Assembly: GCA_028583685.1 (NCBI GenBank)
Contig: JAMXIF010000003.1
Coordinates: forward strand, 56,296,031-56,360,030
From: Petaurus breviceps papuanus
Taxonomy: Eukaryota; Chordata; Mammalia; Diprotodontia; Petauridae
Direction: 5' to 3'
DNA length: 64,000 nt
A program made the position numbers and the translations under genes. Shown here piece after piece: positions 55,890 to 64,000 of this stretch. Each line of letters begins with the position of its first letter. Within the stretch, counting starts at the first letter, position 1. Below the pieces are notes generated by a model that was not told the DNA's origin, did no database searches, and saw only the letters and a program-made list of their open reading frames with translations.

Positions 55890-58280
55890 TCTCTGCTCTA
55901 AACATTTTACTGTTTTTTTTTTCTCCCTACCTCTCCTCTATCCACAACCCCAAGGCTACAATTGAGCATGGATATATTTACGTATAGGTATTGATATATA
56001 TATATATATATGCACATATACATATGTACACAGACATATATAAACATATATTTCCCTAAAAGTTTCTACTTCTATTCTTTCTATGTTTCCACATATCTCT
56101 TTTTTTCCTATCTCTCCTAAATCCTCTACTTTACTTCTACCTGCTACCTTGCCCTCTAATTACTTAATCTACCCCTATTCTAGCAATCCCTCCCTTATTT
56201 TCCCATTCCCCTAAATCTAAACATCCTTTTATATACCCTCTTAACCTACTCCATCCTGTTCCCTTCTAAACTCCCTCCCTTATCCTCCTATTCTCCTATA
56301 GCTAAAGACTTTCTATACACCCCCTTTTAACCTATTCCCTTACCCTCCCCTCTAGAGATCCCTCCTCTTTCCCCTTCTCACTTCCCCCTCCCTATCCCCT
56401 TAGAATTTTATTTCTTTCTAAATTTGGAAGACTTTTATATTCTTTTAGATACATATGTATTTTAACCTCTTAAACTCATTTCCAATGAAAGTAGATTTCC
56501 AGAGCTAACAGTTGCCCTCGCTGATCTAATTCCTCTGCATTGGTTCTTCCTTTTGCACTTCATTTGCTTAAGATAATTTCTCTTTTATCTGTTCTTGAAT
56601 GGTTTTACATTTTGAGTCATATCATACTCAGGTCTACTTCAATGCTTCTTATAAGTTACCTAATTACTAGTAACAATCTTAGACATAGGTTTTACCTTTT
56701 CCATACATAAATACATATCATTATTTAGTCCTTTGCAATTGGTCATTGCTAAATAACTTATATTTCTCTTGGCTCTTGTATGTCAAATCTTCCATTGAGT
56801 TTAGAGTTGTGTTTTTTTTTAACAGAATTCTGAAAGTCTAAAAGTTGACCAAATGTCCATTTTTTTGAAATCCAGAATTATACTTAGTTTAGCTTTCCAG
56901 GGTATGATATTTTTGGCCAGAGGCCCAGTTCTATTGATTTTCCATATATAGTGTTCCAAGACCTGGAAGCTTAAGGTAGCCAATGCTAAGTCTTGGGCAA
57001 TTCTAATAGTGGTACTGGCATATATAAATTTTTTTTTCTTGTTGATCATTGTTTATTTTTGATATGGGGATTTTGGAATTTAACTATAACATTTCTGTGA
57101 GTTTTCCTTGTAGGATCTCTTTTAGGGAGTGTTCAGTGGATTTTTTTTCCTATTTCTACTTTCTCCTGTTATTTTAATGTTTCTGGACAATTTTCTTTAA
57201 TTTTTTTGAATTATTGAATCAAAATTGTTTTTTGATCAGAACTTTCAGGTGTTCCAATTATTCTTATTTTTCTCTTCTTGATATTTTCAGACACACACAC
57301 ATATGCACACACACACACACACACACAGATTCTTCGTCTTTTATAACTTTGCTGACTTCCCTTTGCCCAATTCTGATTTTCAAAGTCATTTTCTTCCTTA
57401 AGATTCTGGATCTCATTTCTAATTGGATGACTTTCTTGACAAAATGCTCTTTTTTTATTATTTCTATTTCAATTTTTTCCTCTCTCTCATTTGACTTTTA
57501 AAGTCCTTTTTAAGTTCTTCAATGAATTCTTTTTGGGCAGTTGACCTTACTTTTTGGAGTAGAAAATGGTTTATTTGCTTCAATATCCTCTGAAGACCAA
57601 CCTCAATCTTTTCTACTCCAATAGTAGCTCTCTTTGTTTGGATTCTTTCTCCCTTGACTGTGCATTTTTTTTTTGGTAATAATTTCATTTTTATACTCAC
57701 CTCTAGTCCTGGGGTATGGGGGATACTGCCTCTGGCCTCTGATCCTCTTCAGTTCTCCCCTCTGACCTTGAACACACACCAAGACCTCCAGCCTCCTTTA
57801 AGTTCCCTTAGTCAGCCCTGCCCCACTGCTTTCTGGCCTCACTGAGCATATGCTGCTTCCTTCTCAACCCCTGTGCTCTCTGCAGCACATCTGGGTCTGA
57901 CACATACCTCATTAGCAGACGTTCCTACAATCTTCCCCAGTTCACATGCCCAACTCCCCTTACTGTCCTGGGGATAAAACTTTCTAAGGCTGGTGCTGAG
58001 AAAGCCTCTCAAACCAAGTAAACCCAGGACTTGCTGCTTTTTGTTTAAATAGCCCCTATCCTAGAGGTGTTTACTCTTCACAGGGAGGAAATCCTGGGAT
58101 TTTTCTTCAGGTCTTCTCCAATTGTCCAAAGAAAACCCCTGTTCCACCTCTACTTTTATTTGTTTTCACAGCTCTATGTAAATCCAGAGCCAGAGGTGCT
58201 GTTTTATCTCTTTTGTCGAGGAAAATCTCGAGAGCTTGAAATTGATGACCTACTCCATTATCTCCCCAGAATTCTCTCCT
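55890..58280 (-). mobile_element. Older HAL1-like element (5' UTR, ORF1, no ORF2)
   Basis: In its own sense it starts near 58280 with ggagataatggagtaggtca (compare the gccaagatggcggag starts of the others). A G+C-rich 5' UTR (58260-57680) comes next, then ORF1 (57700-56800): a minus frame at 57464-57700 reads QKEFIEELKKDFKSQMRERK, an L1 ORF1p coiled-coil motif. An A/G-rich segment (C/T-rich as given, 55920-56400) lies at the 3' end. There is no endonuclease or RT. Only the plan matches the three other elements; sequence identity is low, so it belongs to another, probably older subfamily. Confidence 0.6.
57288..57326. repeat. CA dinucleotide repeat in the older HAL1-like element
   Basis: A pure ca run of about ten units (57307-57326) preceded by a shorter one. 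Confidence 0.92.
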
Positions 58281-58359
58281 CCATGTTGTTTAGTATCCAA
58301 AGATTATCTAAAACAGCCACTCACTAAACCATCTATGCTCATTGTATTTTTAGAACTTC

Positions 58360-58560
58360 AAAATGGGTCTTTAATTGGGGTGTTTTAATTTATTCTTTTA
58401 GTTTTTATCTTATTTGCATGTCCAATTTATTGATATGATTTTTATCTGTTTTATTGATGTAAGAATTTAAGGAAATAATTTTTCCTTTAAGTACTACTTC
58501 AGTTGTATCAAATAAATTTTGTGAAGGATTTATTTTCAAAGCCAAAAGTATACTATTTCT
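58360..58560 (-). mobile_element. L1 ORF2 fragment
   Basis: Antisense L1 ORF2: cttatttgcatgtccaattt, attgatgtaagaatttaagg, aaataatttttcctttaagt and actacttcagttgtatcaaa correspond to the mid-ORF2 region in mammals. It is isolated from any other L1 part. Confidence 0.65.
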
Positions 58561-58834
58561 GTTGTTGCTGACATTGCTAATAAACAATAATTCTTTAATT
58601 ATATTATTAGTATTAATAAATTAATAAAATAATAACATATTAATAATAATCATTAAACATGATAGTGAGAAGGCTAAATCATCCATCTCTTAGTTGGCTT
58701 TTGTTCTCTCTCTCAAAACAAGTAATATATGTAATGGAATGATTAAACCACAGTGATTACATGTGGGAGGAAGTGAATTTCAAGCACCTTTATTTGAAAT
58801 GAAGTTGTTTTTTTTTTTTTTACTTCTTCATATC

Positions 58835-58897
58835 CCAAGTCTTTAGCTGGTTCCTGGCACATAGTAGGCACTTAATGAATGTTACTAGTTTGATAAA
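58835..58897 (+). mobile_element. LINE-2 3' terminus
   Basis: Sense L2 end: agctggttcctggcacatag, taggcacttaatgaatgtta. Confidence 0.8.
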
Positions 58898-59924
58898 ATA
58901 AAAGAGAAGTGCTACAAGATTACTATACTATACCTTATTTTTCTACCTATTATAAACTGTGATAGCACTGTCATTTTCTCCAATGGTGCCTGCCATATCT
59001 ACTTCAAGAAGAGTGCCCTTGTTGATAAAAATAAAAACCAAAATAGAAAATTCTCTTCTAACTTCTTTTTCCTTTTTAAAGATGAAATTGCTGTCAAGGT
59101 TTATCAAGCATTAACTATTTCTCTGTGTTCATCAAAGTAGCAAGTGAAACATACCTTGATAGTTATCACTGTCTAGAATTATAAAACTCTACCTTTGCAC
59201 CACCTTTGTGATGTTTCCTGAAAATCTCATTTTTGTTTTAAGTAATGATACCATTACCCCATAACTATCCTTTTGTAATTCTTCCTCTTTCCATTCAAGA
59301 AGCATAAGTCACCATGCTGGGTCACATCCTAGAAATTCCAATTATGATAGCCAAAAATACAAAGTAAAGGAACTTTAAAAGGAAATGGAGAGAATCATGG
59401 TGTATGTGAGCAGGCAACAATATCTTCAAAGGAAACAACTACATGTTATGTAGGTTTTGAAAACTTTTATCAGAAACTAATTTTTTTAAGAAAAAGATTC
59501 CTTGATGTAAACAAAAAACTATAATTCGTAAGAAAAATATTTTGGATAACTTTGTAATCTATTAGGAAATGTCTCTTTGTTTGATATTTAAGCACCTATC
59601 TTCTATGATTCTATTCTCAGTCAATAGGATGACCATGAGGGCACAGTTTTTGTAAATATTACCTTTGGGAGTCTGATTTCCTTTAATGTTTTTATCAAGG
59701 ATACCTATTACAAGTTCACTGTTAGGTCTCAATTAGTATGCATAATGTTACCCATAGCTGTTCATATTTTTTCAAATTTGCAGTGCATATTTTGATTGAG
59801 CCTGAATAACTTACCATACTCTATATAATTATAACACTGAATAATGTGAATTAAAATGTGGACAACAACATTACCAAGTGTTTTCTAAATATTTATACTT
59901 TGTCATTCAATTTTTTAGGCATTG
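58898..59924. other. Unassigned AT-rich DNA
   Basis: No repeat or gene recognised. Confidence 0.45.
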
Positions 59925-60024
59925 GAAATAAAAAGAAAACTGATCTTCAGTGGTTTATATTCTATCTTGGAGACAACATATATGCATATGTACACACATA
60001 AGACTACATATTAATATATTTGTA

Positions 60025-60251
60025 AGTATAGCATAGTTTTAGTTGAGTCATTTCAGACATGTTTGACTCTTGGTGAGCCCATTTGTGGTTTTCTTGGCAA
60101 AGATATGGTACTAGTTTGCTGTCTCCTCCAGTTCATTTTAGATATGAGGGACAGAGGCAAACAGGGTCATAAAGCTAGTAAGTGTCTGAGGATGGATTTG
60201 AACTCAGGTCCTCCTGACTCCAGGGCCAGTGCTCTATCCACTTACAACTCT
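60025..60251 (-). mobile_element. RTE-mobilised SINE (BovB-like 3' module)
   Basis: Terminus gttgagtcatttcagacatg, tttgactcttggtgagccca, ttgtggttttcttggcaaag, then a body with cagaggcaaacagggtcata and the antisense tRNA head ggatttgaactcaggtcctc, cagtgctctatccac. Confidence 0.85.
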
Positions 60252-60271
60252 AGAGAGAGAGAGAGAGAGAG
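60252..60271. repeat. (AG)n repeat
   Basis: About ten ag units directly beside the tRNA-head end of the RTE-SINE. Confidence 0.9.
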
Positions 60272-60458
60272 ATGTAATTTCCCAGGTATAATATATGAAT
60301 GTAGATATATTCGTGTGTGTGTATGCGTCTATGTGTAGGCACCTATTTGTATATATGGAGAGGGGTGCAGGGGAAAGAAAATGAGTTAGCAATATAGGCT
60401 ATTAAAAGATAAGGAATCAGGAAAGGTGTCTTGTGATATCTGAACTGAGCTTTGAAGG

Positions 60459-60841
60459 GACTTTGAATTTTCCTAAGACCTGAATGAAACTGACCTGGTT
60501 CCAAGGTAATAAATTGCTTGGGGTTGATCTCATAGTGTTGCTTCCAGCCTGTGAATATTTTATACATCTTCCAAACTCTCCCCTCCAGAGATTCCTAAGC
60601 TTTCTCTCAAGACTTTTGCTTGTTATACAAATTACCTAGTGAAACTGTAAAATGCTTAAGCATTTCCACTTGCAGCCTAGTCCTTTTCTCTACCTTAGTA
60701 CCCTATATAAACCTTATTCCCAGTCCCCTGGTGGTGTACCCCAGCACTTGCTGTGTGACATCCCAAGTTGCAGTTAACTTGCCCTGATTAAAAACCTGAC
60801 TTTCATCATACTGACTGTTTTCATTTAAATTAAGTTTGACA
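60459..60841 (+). mobile_element. Solo LTR in an L2, 5 bp TSD
   Basis: Bounded by gaagg at 60454-60458 and 60842-60846, with L2 sequence continuing on both sides. A TATA box, tatataaa, lies at 60704-60711. An attaaaaa poly(A)-type signal is near 60788. The 3' end is ..agtttgaca. About 383 bp. Short U3-R-U5 layout; endogenous retrovirus LTR, class uncertain. It differs from the tgtaatgg/tgtagc LTR family elsewhere in the window. No internal region. Confidence 0.65.
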
Positions 60842-60880
60842 GAAGGAAACCATGAGAAGGTGAGCTATTTGGAGATAAGA

Positions 60881-61667
60881 GTACAGAATTATTAGATTTT
60901 TAGATGTAAATGTTCCCATTTTCATTTCAGGGTGATCTGGTTTATTTATGTCTTATGATTTAAGTAGGATTATTTTACCATCCAACTATTTTTGGATTTT
61001 TGAGGTAATTCTGTAAACCTTTCATCCCACTATTTAGTCAAATTTCCATTTAAACCTGTATTCTAAACCACTGTTTGTGTGATATTTCTAGCCACTTGTT
61101 GAAAACAAGAATTTGTTTGGTGAAGCAGTTTCTTAACTCTTTTGGATATTTTATTGTCACAGTTGAATTATATTTATTATTTTTTTTTGAAAAGATGGCA
61201 AAAGCTAATTTCATTTGTAAAATAAATTGAAGTGGAAATTTTGTGAAACTGATATATTTTGAAAATGGGTGAAATACATTTTTTCAAAACAAGACCTGAT
61301 AATTTTTATAATGCTTCTGTATGGAAAATAAATTCATTAAGAGATTGTGAGAGACTGTATATTTTTATTTAAAGTCTTAGGAGGTTGAAATTCTTGATTC
61401 CATTCAAAAACAAAATGTTTTTTTCTCTCATGCTAATAAAATATTCAGGTTGAAAAATAAATGTAATTTGAAACTTTCGACGAGAAGTGATGAAAGAAAA
61501 TCAGCATGAATTACAATAGAAAGCATTATGACTACATCTTACTAAAAGGACTTATTTTTTTCATGGAGTGAAAATAATTATATTGGAGTCACTAGAGGTA
61601 ATTAGATCCATAACAATAACCAAACCCCTCATTTCTGTACTTTTATTCTTTAAAATATCTCTGTTAT
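60881..61667. other. Unassigned AT-rich DNA
   Basis: No repeat or gene recognised before the L1/HAL1 start. Confidence 0.45.
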
Positions 61668-64000
61668 GGAGGTGGAGCTGAGATGGTGGAGTAAAGATAG
61701 GAAGTTATCTGAACTTTCCCCCCAAACTCTCAAAATGCCTTTAAAAATTACTCTAAACAAATTCTAGAATGCATAAAAAATAGAGCGAAACAAATTCTCA
61801 GATCAAGACAAATTAGAAAGTTGGCAGGAAATGTCTGTCCCACAAGAGTAAGAATGGAGCCCAGTGCAATGCAGGCTATACCAGCACAGCTCTGGACACA
61901 GCAAACCAGGAGCAGGCCTTGGGAGAGACTGAATAAGCAGCAGCAACTACTTCTGGAGCTCTTATCCCATATAAAAAACTTGTCAGAAGGAGATTTCAGG
62001 GATCTTCATGCTAACACTGAAGCAGACCTCTGTTGCTTTGCCCATACTTGGATCCAGAATGAATTCCTTGGTAGCAGTCACAGGGTGAGGAGTAGCAAAA
62101 GTAGAGCAGAGCTTGTGGCCACAGTGGAGCAGGCACCCTCCTCATAGTTCCAGGGAAGAAGAGAGAGATTGTGGTTGGTCAAAGAGTAGACACAGGGCAA
62201 GAAAGTAGTAAATACCTCTCCTTAGATCCTAACAACATGGAAGAACTGAAAATTTGCAGGCCCCTAGAAATATCTCTGAAAATATTTGCACAAAACCCCT
62301 GAAGCTTCTGTCAATGTGCCCTCCACCCTGGAGAAAGAACCCTGCTTTAACAATGAGTTCAAAGCAAGTAATATGCTGAGGAAATTAGCAATCATTGGGA
62401 GGGATAAAACTCTGACTATAGAAAGTTAGTATGGTGACAAGGAAGATCAAAACAAATACTCAGAAGAATACAAATTCAAAGCCCCTACAACTAAAGTCTC
62501 AAAGAAAAAAATATGAATTGCTTTCAGGACATGGAAGAGCTCAAAAAGGATTTTGAAAATCAAGTAAGAGAGGTAGAGGAAAAATCTGGAAGAGAAATTA
62601 GAATGATGTAAGTAAACCATGAAAAATGACCAACAACTTAGTAAAGGAGACACACACACACACACAGAGTGAAGAAAATGACACCTTCAAAATAGACTAG
62701 GCCAAATGATAAAAAAAAAAGTTTGAAAAAACCCATGAGGAGAAGAATGACTTAAAAAGCAGAATTGCCAAATGGAAATGGAGGTCCAAGAGCTCACTGA
62801 AGAAAATTATTCCATAAAAATTACTGTGAAACAAATGGAAGCCAATGCCTTTAGGAGAAATCAATAAACAGTAAAATGAAAAAATAATGATAAATAGAAG
62901 ACAATGTGAAATTTCTTATTGCAGGAAAAGTGACATGGAAAATGGAACTAGGAGAGATAGTTTAAAAATTATTGGACTTCTGAAAGCCATGGTAAAAAAA
63001 AAAAAAGCCTAGACATTTATCAAAGAAAGCTGCCCTGATATTCTAGAACTAGAGGGTAAAATAGAAATCAAAACATTCAATCAATCACCTCTTAAAATAG
63101 ATCCCCAAAAGAAAATGGCCAGGAATATTATAACCAGATTCCAGAGTACTCAGGTCAAGGAGAAAATATTGCAAGCAGTCAGAAAGAAACAATCCAAGTA
63201 TTGTGGAGCCACAGTCAGAATAACCCAAAATTTAGCTTGTTCTATGTTATGATGTTCTAAGAGTCAAAGGGCTTAGGATATCATGTTCTAAGAGGCAAAT
63301 AAGCATTAATCACAACCAAAAATCACCTATCAAGCAAAATTGAATATAATACTTCAAGGGAAAAAATTGAGATACAGGACTTTCAAGCATTCTTGATGAA
63401 AAGACCAGAACTGAATAGAAAATCAAGTACAAGACTCAAGGGAAGTCTGAAAAGGTAAACAGAAAAGAGAAATCATGAGGAATTTAATAATGTTAAACTG
63501 TTATGTACTTACATGGGAAGATGAAATTTGCAACTCATAATGCTTTTCTCATTATTAAGGTAGTAAAATGGAGTTAAATATGAAGGAATAATATCAAAAA
63601 ATTAAGTTAAGGAATGAGAAGAATGTAATGATAAAAAGAGAAAAAGGAGAGGTAGAATGGGGTAAATTATCTGACATAGGTCAAGCAAAAGATTTTTCAA
63701 TGGAGGGGAAGAACGGGGCTGAAAGAGAGACTAATATACACACAATTGGGAATAGAAATATATCTTACCCTATGGTAAAGTAGGTGAGGAAGGATATAAG
63801 AGAAAGGTGGGAAGATGAAGGAGTGGGTAGTCAGAAGCAAAACACTTTTGAGGAGGGAAAGGGTGAAAGGAGAGAAAGAATAGAATAAACAGAGGAGAAA
63901 TAAGAAGGAATGAATTACAATGAACAATAGTAACTGTGAAAAAATTGAAGCAAGTTGCTCTAATAAAGCCCTCATTTCTCAAACATATAGAGAATTAAGT
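61668..64000 (+). mobile_element. L1/HAL1-like element, runs off the window
   Basis: Starts ggaggtggagctgagatggt, ggagtaaagatag, the usual 5' start. The 5' UTR runs to about 62440. ORF1 relics follow: aagaggtcaaaaagg-like coiled-coil coding near 62535, a gagatagtttaaaaattatt RNA-binding region near 62950, and C-terminal domain sequence ttccagagtactcaggtcaa, gagaaaatattgcaagcagt at 63140-63180. An A/G-rich segment (63580-63900) leads, without early ORF2, into late ORF2 sequence (aataaagccctcatttctca) at 63960. ORF1 is broken by frame changes. The end lies beyond the window. Confidence 0.75.
62647..62667. repeat. Short CA repeat
   Basis: About nine ca/ac units within the ORF1 region of the last element. 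Confidence 0.9.

Larger units (their letters stand above)
59925..60880 (-). mobile_element. LINE-2 relic split by an RTE-SINE and an LTR
   Basis: Antisense L2 3' sequence (aggcattggaaataaaaaga, tggagacaacatatatgcat) continues after the SINE with aaggtgtcttgtgatatctg and aactgagctttgaagg. After the LTR it resumes with gaaggaaaccatgagaaggt. Removing both insertions gives the L2 order ..gagctttgaaggaaacc... Confidence 0.65.

Noticed and set aside
1-64000. A coordinated multi-gene system
   Set aside because: No intact gene was seen on either strand. All recognisable coding traces belong to retroelement relics.

Overview
The window is AT-rich vertebrate intergenic DNA, almost certainly from a marsupial. 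I found no host protein-coding exon, no rRNA gene, no functional tRNA gene, no CpG-island promoter and no CRISPR array. The marsupial call rests on the repeat set: tRNA-headed SINEs of the WSINE/WALLSI look, CORE-SINEs (MIR/Ther-1/Opo-1/Mar-1 type), SINEs carrying a BovB/RTE-like 3' module, long decayed LINE-2 copies, and marsupial-type LINE-1 with ORF2-less half-L1 (HAL1-like) relatives. An Australian lineage seems likely from the SINEs. Species cannot be named from sequence reading alone. Family names are recalled from known consensus sequences, not from a database search.

Layout. 1-7.4 kb: mostly unrecognised AT-rich DNA, with a three-layer L1/CORE-SINE/L1 nest at 1.4-2.4 kb and two near-copies of a ~190 bp segment at 4.1 and 5.8 kb. 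7.4-12.1 kb: an old minus-strand LINE-2 split by a plus-strand LINE-2 and by a solo LTR that itself holds a SINE, then an old L1 split by a CORE-SINE. 12.2-15.2 kb: the first HAL1-like element (minus). 15.5-20.1 kb: CORE-SINE and L2 relics. 20.4-26.0 kb: decayed L1 copies around a CT microsatellite that contains a 10-N assembly gap. 27.8-31.3 kb: an L2 relic and the second HAL1-like element (minus). 33.1-36.7 kb: a 5'-truncated L1 holding a head-to-tail SINE dimer and an L1/HAL1 3' end with an inverted 5' tip. 37.8-39.1 kb: a solo LTR. 39.2-42.2 kb: the third HAL1-like element (minus). 42.3-44.0 kb: MIR and L2 relics. 44.4-49.9 kb: an L1 with ORF1 joined to mid-ORF2, split by a SINE and a solo LTR, followed by a second L1 3' end. 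50-55.8 kb: largely repeat-poor, with a double SINE insertion at one site (54.6-54.96 kb). 55.9-58.3 kb: an older HAL1-like element (minus). 58.3-61.7 kb: L2, RTE-SINE and LTR nest plus unassigned DNA. 61.7-64.0 kb: a plus-strand L1/HAL1-like element that runs off the window.

These parts do not form a pathway. They are successive layers of retrotransposition: L2 and CORE-SINEs oldest, then older L1/HAL1 and LTRs, then younger L1s and the tRNA-SINEs, whose A-rich tails and 11-15 bp target-site duplications (TSDs) are still legible. The points most worth a second look are the repeated, uniform HAL1-like structure, the SINE dimers inside single TSDs, the triple-TSD double insertion, the inverted 5' junction and the local segment duplication.
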